DNA of 64,000 nucleotides from Dysgonomonas sp. PH5-45 (GCF_029893235.1 NZ_JARXWE010000009.1:1-64000), one strand, 5' to 3'. Shown: positions 50,495 through 60,076, counted from the stretch's first letter. Translations and numbers: made by a program. Notes: generated by a model from the letters alone, not told the origin.

Positions 50495-50705
50495 CCTTAT
50501 TTAATATTTGTGCCATTGACATAGCTGTAGGCTGATTATCCCTGTTTTGAATTGCGACTTCTTCTATTTCTTCTTTTGTGTGGTCGGTCAATTTCTTACC
50601 ATATAATACTTTTGGAGCATCCAACATCATTAAAGAAATCAGAGCACAAGGCATATTCATATAATCTTTTCTTGAAACATGGTACTTTTCCATGAAGGAA
50701 GCCAT
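50481..50705 (-). CDS. Tail assembly chaperone, second frame
   Basis: The 74-residue protein starts at the TAATG overlap with the upstream gene and overlaps the tape-measure start by 14 bp. This is the position of gpT-type tail chaperones. Here it has its own ATG instead of an obvious programmed frameshift. Confidence 0.65.
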   Translation of the reverse strand: MASFMEKYHVSRKDYMNMPCALISLMMLDAPKVLYGKKLTDHTKEEIEEVAIQNRDNQPTAMSMAQILNKDGHK

Positions 50706-51169
50706 TAATCCGGCTTCGGTTCTGCTGGGGAAGTTGAAACTTCCTCCGGAGTCTGCTTTCTCATCAATGAGTTTATCCTCTCTGCTGTCTCGATATTGAG
50801 CAAAAAAAAACCTGCATCCATTCGATCAATAACTGCTGACAATAGTTGTGAGTATTCTTCTTCCGACAAGCGATGAAATAATATTCGCCAATGTATCCAG
50901 TGAAAAAAGAGTATCAGCCAATAATTATTTAATAGCCCAAGGGATAATACTTTGGCTTGTTCTTTCTGATAGAATCTCATAGCTCCAACAGTAGCAGCTA
51001 AATTAGGATTAGCTCTTTTTTGAGACACCAGATGAAAGGAAATACGCCAATTGGTATACTTTTTCATTGGTTTGAATCGGTAGGTATATTTGCCTATTTT
51101 CAAACCTATGGCTTTGTTCAACAGAAGAGCTCCCTGCTCATGTTGACTATCTATTGTAGATTCTTGCAT
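50705..51169 (-). CDS. Tail assembly chaperone (gpG-like)
   Basis: The 154-residue helical protein lies between the major tail protein and the tape measure, the constant site of tail chaperones. It shows a basic, Trp/His-rich middle (LLNNYWLILFFHWIHWRILF) and an acidic, Pro-rich end. Confidence 0.7.
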   Translation of the reverse strand: MQESTIDSQHEQGALLLNKAIGLKIGKYTYRFKPMKKYTNWRISFHLVSQKRANPNLAATVGAMRFYQKEQAKVLSLGLLNNYWLILFFHWIHWRILFHRLSEEEYSQLLSAVIDRMDAGFFLLNIETAERINSLMRKQTPEEVSTSPAEPKPD

Positions 51170-51244
51170 ATATTTTATTAAAAAAGGAAACAGGGAGCGG
51201 GAGTATGTCCCACCCCCTGTTTAGGTTTATTACTTGAAAGTCTA

Positions 51245-51796
51245 TTACTTGCCGATCATCAGAACAGCTTTTTCTTCGAAGCCAGTACCCCCACCTGCAT
51301 TTGCCGATACTTGGATATGGATGTTAAGAGTTTCAGTTTTAGTCGTATTACCTGTTATGTTAGCAACAAGTGATGCGTTCGTAAATACAATACCGTTACC
51401 ACCAACTTTAGGCTTCAACCAAAACATTCCTTCTTTGACGAAAGCTTGTCCGGATAGACCTACTACATTGTCAAAAGTTGTACTCTGTTCTGCTCCTAAC
51501 AGAAGTTTAGCCGAAGCAAGAGAAAGGTCAGGAATATCACCTTCGTACATAATTCCTCCGTTTTTCTCCCAGATTGTATATATAGGAATGTCCAACTCCT
51601 CTACATTTATATCTGTTTTGCTTGCTGCCTCATCAGTAATAGAACCGGTACCTACCAATACGACACCTAAATGCGTCCATACGGTAGTATCCGTTACCAT
51701 CCCTCTATCAGCCCAGTAAATACCGGCTTGTCCGATGGATAAACCTAAGTTGGCCACTAATGACCCTGCGGGCTTGGTTAGATTCAAATCTGCCAT
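51245..51796 (-). CDS. Major tail protein (putative)
   Basis: The 183-residue protein is beta-rich with a Gly-rich C-terminus (SANAGGGTGFEEKAVLMIG) and lies between tail-completion and chaperone genes, as the tail tube protein does. No clear Ig-like extension. Confidence 0.65.
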   Translation of the reverse strand: MADLNLTKPAGSLVANLGLSIGQAGIYWADRGMVTDTTVWTHLGVVLVGTGSITDEAASKTDINVEELDIPIYTIWEKNGGIMYEGDIPDLSLASAKLLLGAEQSTTFDNVVGLSGQAFVKEGMFWLKPKVGGNGIVFTNASLVANITGNTTKTETLNIHIQVSANAGGGTGFEEKAVLMIGK

Positions 51797-51846
51797 TACT
51801 TATAAAATTTATTCGTTAATACTTTTTTGTGCGCAAGCCCATAAAA

Positions 51847-51859
51847 GAGTCTGCGACTC
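51847..51859 (-). repeat. Short covarying hairpin, copy 6
   Basis: Plus-strand GAGTC-TGC-GACTC. It lies 50 bp before the major tail protein start, in the gap after the previous gene. Confidence 0.6.
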
Positions 51860-51887
51860 CTGTGCGATATGTTGAGGGTTTTTCCCT

Positions 51888-52289
51888 TTATTTTCTTGTT
51901 AGGGTTACCACATAAGCATTTATTGCTTTTATGTTATATCCGCTCTTATCCGGAAAACCGCTCTCACTAGAGAAGTCAAACAGATAATCATCGGTTTGAT
52001 AAGGTAAGTGCTCCATTATGGCATCACCCATTTTCTTTAATGCAGGACTATTCTTAGTTCCGCCCTGTAAATCTTTTGCATACATGGCTATACGAACTAC
52101 GCCTTTTCCATAAGCCTCCCAATCTTTCATTGCTGTGAGCATTGTCACAACAACAAATGTTTCCATTGGGTATTCTGCCGAGTCCGGGCGTTTACCAACA
52201 AACACCTTGTCCGACACACGTGCTACGTTCTGGCACAAGTCCCAAAGAGTGTCTTCAATTCGCTCAGTGCTGTAGTTTTTGTTTACCAT
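51888..52289 (-). CDS. Tail completion/terminator-like protein
   Basis: The 133-residue protein follows the HK97 gp10-like gene by a 1-bp overlap and precedes the tail tube gene. That order and the length suit a tail terminator protein of the DUF3168 kind. No decisive motif. Confidence 0.5.
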   Translation of the reverse strand: MVNKNYSTERIEDTLWDLCQNVARVSDKVFVGKRPDSAEYPMETFVVVTMLTAMKDWEAYGKGVVRIAMYAKDLQGGTKNSPALKKMGDAIMEHLPYQTDDYLFDFSSESGFPDKSGYNIKAINAYVVTLTRK

Positions 52290-52774
52290 TATGCCACTTC
52301 TTTAAAATATGTTCTCCAATTATCTTCTGTAAATGCCATAGCTTGTGTGAGTACCTCATGCAAATGGATGTTTTCAACATTTAAAGCATACCCCATTCCA
52401 GCTACAATCAGAAGCTTATAGCCATTGGAGAATAAGTCGATATTATTGTTCATCACTTGTAATGCAGCCTGTGCTCCATAAGGGAATTCGGAAACATTAG
52501 TAACCCGATGTCCGTAATGCCATTCATATTGCTTGCTATCCAAAGTTTCCCAGAATACCAAAGAACCATTTTTGAAAATACCGTATCCCATAGAATCTTG
52601 AAGGTTTCCGGTATAATCCTCCCATTTTCTGTTGCGGACAGCGTAACCGAGACTCGCCTGACCAATTTGCTTGTAAGCATTCAGTATTAAGCTTTCGGTC
52701 ATCTGATTCACTTTCGTGATACTGGCCTCAACGACCGCCTTATTTTTAGGAGAAGAACTAAAACTAATCTTCAT
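52289..52774 (-). CDS. Head-tail joining protein (HK97 gp10-like)
   Basis: The 161-residue protein contains YTGNLQDSMGYGIF near residue 55, the usual N-L-x-x-S pattern of gp10-like neck proteins after an N-terminal helix. It is coupled to genes on both sides by 1-bp overlaps. Confidence 0.65.
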   Translation of the reverse strand: MKISFSSSPKNKAVVEASITKVNQMTESLILNAYKQIGQASLGYAVRNRKWEDYTGNLQDSMGYGIFKNGSLVFWETLDSKQYEWHYGHRVTNVSEFPYGAQAALQVMNNNIDLFSNGYKLLIVAGMGYALNVENIHLHEVLTQAMAFTEDNWRTYFKEVA

Positions 52775-53103
52775 CAGTTATCAATTTCTTTAACCCATAT
52801 TCTGTTCCCGAGCATCATACTAGGTTCGTATTGCCTAACTATACCTGTTCTTTTGTCTATGTCGCTGTACTGTAATTCGATTTTAGACCCTTTTTGTATT
52901 TTAGGCATCCGTATAATCGGTATATAGACAATATAGTCTGCATCAATAGCATAGTTTGAATCCGTAGGCTTTCCCGCAGCTTGTATGTCACATATCGTTT
53001 CTACAATAACCTTCTCATCGGGAACTCTTTGGCTCGGTGGTAGGGTTTCATCAACTATTGAATCGAATACTTTACAACTATGTGGAAATTCTACAAAGTC
53101 CAT
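52774..53103 (-). CDS. Head-tail connector protein (putative)
   Basis: The 109-residue beta-rich protein lies between the gp6-like and gp10-like genes. By order it is the head closure (stopper) protein. No diagnostic motif. Confidence 0.5.
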   Translation of the reverse strand: MDFVEFPHSCKVFDSIVDETLPPSQRVPDEKVIVETICDIQAAGKPTDSNYAIDADYIVYIPIIRMPKIQKGSKIELQYSDIDKRTGIVRQYEPSMMLGNRIWVKEIDN

Positions 53104-53104
53104 A

Positions 53105-53467
53105 TCATCTTCTTTTCCATCTACTCGATGCGTTGGTTATTTTCACTAAAGATCCCGGATCATATTTAGGGTCTCCATATTTCTTATAAATAGCCATTGC
53201 CGCTTTAAACCAATCATCTCGGTAGGTGAAAGTTTCGCTTTTGGTTGTATGGGAAAATCCTCCGTGTGCTTTCTTTTCACCTCCGGATGACGATGGCTTT
53301 GTTATACCATACATAAGAAGATCAGCATATATAAGATCCCTTTGCTTTTGAGTTAAGTCGGAGGCTATCATCTCCCCATCTATTCCGCGAGCAAATAGGA
53401 TGGCATCCGAAGCTTTTTGAGGAACTTCGAATGCAACTAATCCTTCTATGTAATCAATTACGGTCAT
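53105..53467 (-). CDS. Head-tail adaptor (gp6-like, putative)
   Basis: The 120-residue helical protein starts MTVIDYIEGLVAFEVPQKAS and follows the capsid region, which suits the adaptor that docks on the portal. A central KKAHGGFSHTTKSETFTYRDDW loop is unusual. It overlaps the previous gene by 4 bp. Confidence 0.55.
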   Translation of the reverse strand: MTVIDYIEGLVAFEVPQKASDAILFARGIDGEMIASDLTQKQRDLIYADLLMYGITKPSSSGGEKKAHGGFSHTTKSETFTYRDDWFKAAMAIYKKYGDPKYDPGSLVKITNASSRWKRR

Positions 53468-53934
53468 TTTTTACCTTTGGCTTCTTCTTTTGCAACAAGA
53501 GCTGCTTCCCTAGATTCAAGATCGGATTGCTGTGACTCTAATGCACTTTTAAGATTTTCCAACTCCTCAGCTTGGGAATCCATTTCGGCTTTTTTAGAGC
53601 TAAAAGCTGACTCCTTAGACTCCAATTCTGTTTCTCTTTGAGATAACTTGGTTTCTGTATTGACTGCTTCTTTTTCGCGCTCAATTAGCTTTGCTTCTTG
53701 ATCTTTAAGTTGGTTCGCCCAACCTTCGAGACCTTTTCTGGCCTCAATCAGTTCTGCTTCTCTTGAAGAGATATCTTCGTCTCCCTTCTTTGCAGATTTA
53801 CCCTCAGCTTGAACCAAACCAGACTTGATCAATTCTTTAGCCCTTTTATCAGGAAATTCATAACTTTCTCCCTCGACATACGATTTAGTGAAATTGTCAA
53901 TGTCCCTAAAGTTTGTCAACGCTACTACCTTCAT
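53464..53934 (-). CDS. Coiled-coil protein behind the capsid gene
   Basis: The 156-residue protein has a short N-terminal domain (ALTNFRDIDNFTKSYVEGESY) and, from residue 55 to the end, a Glu/Lys/Ala coiled coil with internal heptad-like repeats of the type ESKESAFSSKKAE. The N-terminal domain resembles small phage head proteins. It overlaps the capsid gene by 4 bp. Confidence 0.6.
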   Translation of the reverse strand: MKVVALTNFRDIDNFTKSYVEGESYEFPDKRAKELIKSGLVQAEGKSAKKGDEDISSREAELIEARKGLEGWANQLKDQEAKLIEREKEAVNTETKLSQRETELESKESAFSSKKAEMDSQAEELENLKSALESQQSDLESREAALVAKEEAKGKK

Positions 53935-55028
53935 GCTTGAATTGTTTTAGTGTCGAGCGTATAAATACGGTCAACATTGGTTATTACTGGACAAACACGA
54001 GCTTGCGAAGCGGTCCATTCCGCAAAAGATGGTTTTATTGTGTGGTATTTCGATACCAAAATATACTCATCCGCAGTTTGATATGTAGCTGTTTTGATTT
54101 GTCCTTTTCGGTTAGCTTCAGCAAGCGATGCCCAAACCAAAGCCCCAACCTTCAAATCGGAAGTGAAGACAATTCGCCCTTCTGCCCAAGGTGTAATAGT
54201 AGAACGTACACCATTCTTCTCCAGCTTGATAGTCCTGTTCACCTCGGTAAAAGTGAAGCCCCACAAACTTTTGAATACAGTATTCGCCTGTTCAATAGTC
54301 GGTGTAGGTATATTGTTACCTACGAATCCTTTGTTGAATGCAAACTGTTCTTTGAATTGCTTCGATTTGATAAGATTTTGGAAAGCGTACCAATCACCGT
54401 AAGCGTATTCCAAAGTATTTCCGTCTTCGCGGCTTGCTTTAGTTTTGACACGGTTGATATCGTCCACCACTTTTGAATTGTCAGCATCTGACCATAACAC
54501 GGCTACCCCAAATTGATTTTCAGGAAGATATCCGTAGTCAAGACGGATTCCTGTTCCCACATTCTTGTTGTCGTCTTGTACTGTTATCCCTGTCGATAAT
54601 CCTTCGAGGAACATCAACTCCAAACGCTCCAAAATACCATCGATTACACGAGGTACATCGGCTAATATTTTGGCAATGATTTCGTTTATAGGTGTCTTCA
54701 GAGCGATAAGTGTGTCGATCTCGGTCATTTGCTCTTCGTTCAACCACAATTCCATACCCATTTTAGGTATTTTCCCTGTAGCTCTTTCGAGAGAATCCCT
54801 TTTCTTCAAAGGAAGACTGGAATCCATTGCTACTACATCAGCCGCAACGCGGTTGTAATTACCTATAACAGATGCCCATCTGCCATCTACAGAGAACTTC
54901 TTATCAAGAAGAATTCTGTGTAGATAAGTAAGGGCAGTTTGATTCTTGCCATTGAGTTTTTCAATATGTCGAAGAACCAACGCCGGAAAATGGGAAATAA
55001 TGTATTCTAAAAATAAAGATTGTTCCAT
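53931..55028 (-). CDS. Major capsid protein
   Basis: ATG 55028 is preceded by GGAGGACTAACATT. The 365-residue protein starts MEQSLFLEYIISHFP and has the size, order and composition of Bacteroidetes phage capsid proteins. A Lys/Arg segment KKRDSLERATG near residue 75 and a C-terminal VCPVITNVDRIYTLDT strand are visible. It follows a decoration protein and a scaffold gene. Confidence 0.8.
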   Translation of the reverse strand: MEQSLFLEYIISHFPALVLRHIEKLNGKNQTALTYLHRILLDKKFSVDGRWASVIGNYNRVAADVVAMDSSLPLKKRDSLERATGKIPKMGMELWLNEEQMTEIDTLIALKTPINEIIAKILADVPRVIDGILERLELMFLEGLSTGITVQDDNKNVGTGIRLDYGYLPENQFGVAVLWSDADNSKVVDDINRVKTKASREDGNTLEYAYGDWYAFQNLIKSKQFKEQFAFNKGFVGNNIPTPTIEQANTVFKSLWGFTFTEVNRTIKLEKNGVRSTITPWAEGRIVFTSDLKVGALVWASLAEANRKGQIKTATYQTADEYILVSKYHTIKPSFAEWTASQARVCPVITNVDRIYTLDTKTIQA

Positions 55029-55032
55029 AATG

Positions 55033-55434
55033 TTAGTCCTCCACAAATTTTATAAGATTCAACACTTCCTTCACATCGTCAAGGATGCTGGTCATGTCAT
55101 AAGGTGCAGCCTTATAATTGACAGTTCCTCTTAGAAGAATTCCTACTCTCGGGTCCTTCGTTTCTTTGCTTTGGATCACAACTCCTGCATACTCGTGTCC
55201 TGCCGGAAGAGCAGCATAGTCGGTACCTGAAGCAGCTAAAGGCATGGGCTTGTATTCTTTAGTCGCTGTTTCCATTATAACCAAATGCCCTGCATTGATT
55301 ACTGGTTTTGTAAAACCGGAAACATCGAGTGTACGCCCACCGCGCACTTCCTGAAAGACATCAACGATAACGACATTGTCATTACCTGTTATGATGGTCT
55401 GTTTAGAAGTTCCTGTTAATTCTGATATTGCCAT
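55033..55434 (-). CDS. Capsid decoration protein (putative)
   Basis: The 133-residue beta-rich protein lies 4 bp before the capsid gene. Its order and composition (VVIVDVFQEVRGGRTLDV near residue 20, then GTVNYKAAPYDMT near 105) suit a head decoration protein. Confidence 0.6.
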   Translation of the reverse strand: MAISELTGTSKQTIITGNDNVVIVDVFQEVRGGRTLDVSGFTKPVINAGHLVIMETATKEYKPMPLAASGTDYAALPAGHEYAGVVIQSKETKDPRVGILLRGTVNYKAAPYDMTSILDDVKEVLNLIKFVED

Positions 55435-55449
55435 TTTTATTATTTTTTT

Positions 55450-56094
55450 TTATGTCATTTTATCGAGAATTGCATCAATATCTTTCACATCCGGAGGAGG
55501 AGGTGTTCTGTCAGAACCCGGTATTTCGGTTGTTGCCTCCTGAAGACCAAAATTTGATGCTAATTCGTTATATTCCTGCAAAGCGTTTTTCGCAATATCT
55601 TCGACTGTACTTTCAGGAGTAATTTCGATGCGCCCGATTATTTTATCGCACAGTTCACTCTTAATCTTATACTGCGACATCAATTGCTTTTTTACATCCT
55701 GAGCGATAGCCGATCTCTTAGAAGAAGTTTCAAATCCGTTTATCTTCTCCATCAATGGTTTATTCGCTTCTGCAACGATTGCCGCGATATCCTTTGATGT
55801 TAAAGGCTTGTCTGGATCATTCTTTTCCTCCTTTTTGGGTTCTTCTGTTTTCCCATCTTCTTTTTTAGAAGGTTTTACCTTTTTCACAGCTTCGGAAATC
55901 TGATTATTAACATCCCCCTGAAACGTATTGAACATGGGGAGCATATCATTTACGAATGCTTCTAGCTTATCGTCTGTTATTCCTGCTGTAGTTGCAGCTT
56001 TAGCCATAGCATCAGCTACTTCTGAAAAGGTTCTCTCTGAAAATGTGCTGTTTTTTACAGCTTTTTCAAGTATGGGTAAGATTTTTTCTTTCAT
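55450..56094 (-). CDS. Capsid scaffolding protein
   Basis: The 214-residue protein is helical, with a Lys/Glu-rich linker at residues about 70-100, then LTSKDIAAIVAEANKPLME and a Pro/Asp-rich tail. This is the usual phage scaffold layout. It is the first gene of the leftward structural operon. No protease motif was found in it or beside it. Confidence 0.7.
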   Translation of the reverse strand: MKEKILPILEKAVKNSTFSERTFSEVADAMAKAATTAGITDDKLEAFVNDMLPMFNTFQGDVNNQISEAVKKVKPSKKEDGKTEEPKKEEKNDPDKPLTSKDIAAIVAEANKPLMEKINGFETSSKRSAIAQDVKKQLMSQYKIKSELCDKIIGRIEITPESTVEDIAKNALQEYNELASNFGLQEATTEIPGSDRTPPPPDVKDIDAILDKMT

Positions 56095-56127
56095 AAAAAT
56101 TAGTTACTTCTGAAACAATTGTTTGTG

Positions 56128-56135
56128 CAAATATA
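56128..56135 (-). promoter_or_regulatory. Leftward late promoter -7 element
   Basis: The minus strand reads TATATTTG, a perfect TAnnTTTG, about 34 bp before the scaffold start at 56094. No clear -33 TTTG is seen at the right distance, so a phage activator may be needed. Confidence 0.5.
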
Positions 56136-56228
56136 TAAGATTATTTTAATTCAGTGAATAAAAACACTAAAATAGTTGCAAAAGAAACTAATTTCTTTTT
56201 TCTTTGCTGTACAATATTTTAAGGTAAC

Positions 56229-57827
56229 TTGAAGAAACATGAGTTCATAAATCGTTTTGAGGCTAATGTAGATATACCTGAAGCGAAGGATTACATAGCA
56301 CCACAAGCAGGATTTCAGCAGAAAGTTTTAGCTTGTAATGCCGATGTCATCTTTAATGGAGGAGGTGCCGGTGCTGGTAAAACTTTTGGTAATCTGATGA
56401 AATTCATGTATGGTTTTGATGAACCAAACTACAGAGGAGTGGCTCTTCGAAATACACTAAAAGATACCAAATCGCAAGGAGGACTTGTAGATTCAGCCAA
56501 AGCTCTGTTTCCTGAAGCTTCGGGAACATGGAGAGAAACCGATCCTGCCGAATTCAGATGTGGAAGCGGAGCTACTATCCAATTCAACCACTTACAGAAT
56601 CAAAATATGGAAGTGATTGAGCAGATATGGAAAGGGCGGCAGATTACAACTATATACATAGATGAAATTACAGGAATAGAGTTTCCTGTTTTTGCTTATC
56701 TGTTTTCACGTAACCGGACAGGGGGAAAATGTTCTGTACGACCACAATTTTTAGCTTCTTGCAACCCATCTTCTACTCATTGGATTCGTATTTGGCTCGA
56801 TTGGTATATCGGAGACGATGGATTCATCAGACCAGACCGAGATGGTAAAATACGATACTTCTACATTACAGGGAAAACAGTAGAAAGTGTTGTTTGGGGT
56901 GATACAAAAGAAGAAGTATACGAACAATGCAAAGATGTCATCAAACCTATTGTTGACAGGATGAGAAAGAAAACAGGGCTAATAATTGACCCGATGAATT
57001 TCATCAAGTCCTTTACGTTCATCGAAGGTGTGTTAGCAGAGAATAAAGCTTTGATAGGTGGGGAAGACCAGTCCTATTTCGGTTCATTGACAACTACCGG
57101 AGACACTATTACATCTCAACTATTATTAGGTAACTGGAATGTAGCTTCCAGTGAGGATGATGAGCTGGTGTCAGTTGCCGACATGGACGCTGTATTGGAT
57201 AATATGGAGCGGCAAGTGAATGACCGCAAGTGCATGACCATAGATGCTGCACTCAAAGGTGACGATGCTATGGTGATATATGTATGGCAAGGATTTCATT
57301 TGATAGATATAGAGGTAATACCCCAATGCGAATCTAATGTAGCTATTGCAATCATCAATCGGTTAAAGCGTAAACACAGTATACCCGACAAGATGATTGT
57401 GTATGACGATAATGGCTCCGGATCATATTTATCAGGATTCTTCAGAGGAGCTTACGAGTTCCTGAATAATGGGAAAGTAGAAAATTCCGAAAACTATAAG
57501 AACCTGAAAAGCCAATGTGCAGACAAATGGGCTAATCGCATAAAAGAAAAGGGATACTCTTTTAATCAAGCCCTACTCAATAAAAATTATAAAGTAAAAA
57601 AAGTAAAAGAGATAAAGACGCTAAAATCTCATTTGAAACAGGAGCGTAGAGCGTTTCGTTGGGAAGAAGATGGTACAGATGGGAAAAAAGCTTTGATAAA
57701 GAAATCAGAGATGAAAACCCTGATAAATAAATCTCCAGACTTTACTGAGGCTTGGATAATGAGGGAGGCTTTAGAACTAAGAAAGCCGCATATAATAAAA
57801 AATAAACATCGATTACGCTATATATAA
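56229..57827 (+). CDS. terL: Terminase large subunit
   Basis: The 532-residue protein has Walker A NGGGAGAGKTF near residue 40, Walker B TIYIDEITG near 140, a coupling SCNPSS near 177, and nuclease-domain MTIDAALKGDD near 335 and VYDDNGSG near 392. Its only possible start near the conserved N-terminus is TTG at 56229, just behind an in-frame TAA and AAGGTAAC. It translocates phage DNA into the capsid. Confidence 0.9.
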   Translation: MKKHEFINRFEANVDIPEAKDYIAPQAGFQQKVLACNADVIFNGGGAGAGKTFGNLMKFMYGFDEPNYRGVALRNTLKDTKSQGGLVDSAKALFPEASGTWRETDPAEFRCGSGATIQFNHLQNQNMEVIEQIWKGRQITTIYIDEITGIEFPVFAYLFSRNRTGGKCSVRPQFLASCNPSSTHWIRIWLDWYIGDDGFIRPDRDGKIRYFYITGKTVESVVWGDTKEEVYEQCKDVIKPIVDRMRKKTGLIIDPMNFIKSFTFIEGVLAENKALIGGEDQSYFGSLTTTGDTITSQLLLGNWNVASSEDDELVSVADMDAVLDNMERQVNDRKCMTIDAALKGDDAMVIYVWQGFHLIDIEVIPQCESNVAIAIINRLKRKHSIPDKMIVYDDNGSGSYLSGFFRGAYEFLNNGKVENSENYKNLKSQCADKWANRIKEKGYSFNQALLNKNYKVKKVKEIKTLKSHLKQERRAFRWEEDGTDGKKALIKKSEMKTLINKSPDFTEAWIMREALELRKPHIIKNKHRLRYI

Positions 57828-57828
57828 T

Positions 57829-59328
57829 ATGGGACGTACAAAAGAGGAGTTGTTAGGCAATCCACAGAAGATTCTTATTAAGAAGCCTTTTACCAGAGGA
57901 GTTACACCTTATGTATCTCCTCTCTGCGGATTTACAGATGTAGCAACCATAGCCACTTTACCAAGGCGAAGGGAATATGTCGTATCCCAAGATACATTTC
58001 TGGATGAATTGGATCCATATTCTCATGCGATACATAGCCGTTTTGTATTAGATGACAAAAAGGTGCTGATAACTTACAAAGAGGATATAGTAAACGAAGA
58101 CGGAGATGTTGTAGAAGTAGAAAGAGAGAGAGAAGATACAATTCCTGTAACTCGCATGGCTTTTCCTTTCCAAGAAGTTATCGCTACAAAGCAGAAAGTA
58201 CACCTGACAGGGAATGATCTCCAACTGACTCTCGCAAACGAAACCCAAACAACAGAGGATAAAAAATACTTTACTACACTGAAGCAATTTTACATATCAA
58301 AAAATATGGATATTGCTTTATCAGAAAATGTCGAAAACCAACTGACAACAGGAGACACAGCCCTGCTACAATTCTTTAACAAAAGGGGAGAGCTTGATTG
58401 GAAAGTTTATTCGTGGAAAGACGGATATTGCTTATTGCCTCATTACGATGAATATGACGAGTTGATCCTTTTCGGTATATACTATTCGGATATTGATGGT
58501 GACAGCTCTTCTGAATTTTTAGATGTCTGGGATGATACGCTAAAATACAGGTACAAAAAAGATGGGTATGAGTTTAAACTGATTGCTAATCCTAAACCTC
58601 ACGGATTTAAAGAAATTCCTATTGCCTACAAAAGAGGGGATGTCGCTTGGAATAAAGTTCAAAAACCCATTGAAGATTTTGAGCTTCATGCTTCACTCTG
58701 GGCGGAAAGCGTCCGCTATTATGGAGACCCCCTTCTTTTCTTGAAAGGGTCTGTCGATATTCTACCGGGTAGGGATGAGCGAGGCAAGGTGTTAGCAGGG
58801 GAAGATGGTGATGCCGATGGAAAACTATTACAGGCAAACGAATCGAAAAATGTTACGAACCTCATGGATTTCATGCTTAAAGAGATATTCAGAGGAAGCC
58901 ATACTATTTCATTTTCACCGGAAACCGTTAAAACGAGTGGAGACTTACCAGGTATAACTGTGAAATTGCTGTTTAGCTCCGCTGTAGAGAAAGCTATATC
59001 CGAAGCAAAAAAATGGGACGGTTTTATTGACAGGATGTTGCGCTTGTTCATTTATGGGATTGGGATAGAGTCTAAGAGTTCAGCACAATTGGGACGACTT
59101 AAGGTTTTTGGAAAAATAATTCCATACATACCTCAAAATGATACAGAAATAATATCGAATATAAACAATAGTAAATCACAAGGTACTATATCGGTAGAAA
59201 CCGCCACCGACATACATCCGTATGCTGCTGCTGACGAAAACAAGCGTGTAGCTGTTGAAACCGAAAAAGAAAACAGTGATAATCAAAACTCTAAAACTGA
59301 AACTGATGACAACACTAAAGTTTTATAA
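57829..59328 (+). CDS. Portal protein
   Basis: The 499-residue protein follows the terminase by 1 bp. It has a long central stem region, EIPIAYKRGDVAWNK near residue 262, IEDFELHASLWAES near 284, and the acidic, Asn-rich C-terminal tail usual for portals. It forms the ring through which DNA enters. Confidence 0.85.
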   Translation: MGRTKEELLGNPQKILIKKPFTRGVTPYVSPLCGFTDVATIATLPRRREYVVSQDTFLDELDPYSHAIHSRFVLDDKKVLITYKEDIVNEDGDVVEVEREREDTIPVTRMAFPFQEVIATKQKVHLTGNDLQLTLANETQTTEDKKYFTTLKQFYISKNMDIALSENVENQLTTGDTALLQFFNKRGELDWKVYSWKDGYCLLPHYDEYDELILFGIYYSDIDGDSSSEFLDVWDDTLKYRYKKDGYEFKLIANPKPHGFKEIPIAYKRGDVAWNKVQKPIEDFELHASLWAESVRYYGDPLLFLKGSVDILPGRDERGKVLAGEDGDADGKLLQANESKNVTNLMDFMLKEIFRGSHTISFSPETVKTSGDLPGITVKLLFSSAVEKAISEAKKWDGFIDRMLRLFIYGIGIESKSSAQLGRLKVFGKIIPYIPQNDTEIISNINNSKSQGTISVETATDIHPYAAADENKRVAVETEKENSDNQNSKTETDDNTKVL

Positions 59329-60076
59329 AGGAGAATCGCTGAATATTAAGTTTGCTGCTTATGATAATAAGACTCCGGCAGAGCTATTGGATATTAGTGG
59401 ATATACTAAAACAGTAGAATTATTTACTCCTTATTCTGGGAAAATAATACCCACAATATCGGATATAGATAAGAATACCTTCCAAATAGATCTATCTGCT
59501 GATCAGACCAGAAACCTTAATGCCGGAGCTTTTAACATAGTGGTAAAGCTATCAAAGGGAAGCGAGGTAAAGATTGGAAAGAGTATTCCTTGCCAACTTT
59601 TGGATCCATATATCGATTGTGGACCCGAAGGGCTTTCTATGGATAATGGAATTGCTAAAGTCGAGATGAAGATAGATGCAGGAACGATCAATTTCGATAT
59701 GTTCTTTGGGTCTACAAATATAACTATTGGCGGAACTGAGGCAGATGAATACATCAAAGAAGCGGTAAAGGATAAAACAGATAGAAAAGAATTTTTTAAT
59801 GTTTCCCAACTGAAGGATAAATATAACTACGCAAATAAAAAGGAAGCGCGTTTAGATACTCCGGATTATCTGAGAGCTTCGGGACAGGTAGTTATATATC
59901 AGCTATCGACAGGAGACTGGATTGCAGAACAATTTACCGGCAACAACATATCTGATTGGATCAATGATGATTATTGGGTAGCCTTTGGGTCTTCTTCCCG
60001 AGTATTTGACGGTGGGAGAGCTGATTCACGGTACGGAGGAGCTAGAACAATTGATTGTGGAAACGCACTAGGTTAG
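59306..60076 (+). CDS. Baseplate/tail-fibre adaptor (BppU-like N-terminus)
   Basis: ATG 59306 (MTTLKFYKGESLNIKF) is the better start and overlaps the portal end by 23 bp. The 256-residue protein begins with a BppU-like beta domain, has a helical middle and ends with a Gly/Asp-rich tip (VFDGGRADSRYGGARTIDCG). That tip shows no match to the DGR template. It probably links the fibre to the baseplate. Confidence 0.65.
   Translation: MTTLKFYKGESLNIKFAAYDNKTPAELLDISGYTKTVELFTPYSGKIIPTISDIDKNTFQIDLSADQTRNLNAGAFNIVVKLSKGSEVKIGKSIPCQLLDPYIDCGPEGLSMDNGIAKVEMKIDAGTINFDMFFGSTNITIGGTEADEYIKEAVKDKTDRKEFFNVSQLKDKYNYANKKEARLDTPDYLRASGQVVIYQLSTGDWIAEQFTGNNISDWINDDYWVAFGSSSRVFDGGRADSRYGGARTIDCGNALG

Noticed and set aside
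59959-60076. Gly/Asp-rich tip of the baseplate protein as a fourth DGR variable repeat
   Set aside because: It has no nucleotide match to the template block CTGGTAGC or TTTCCGTTTC.
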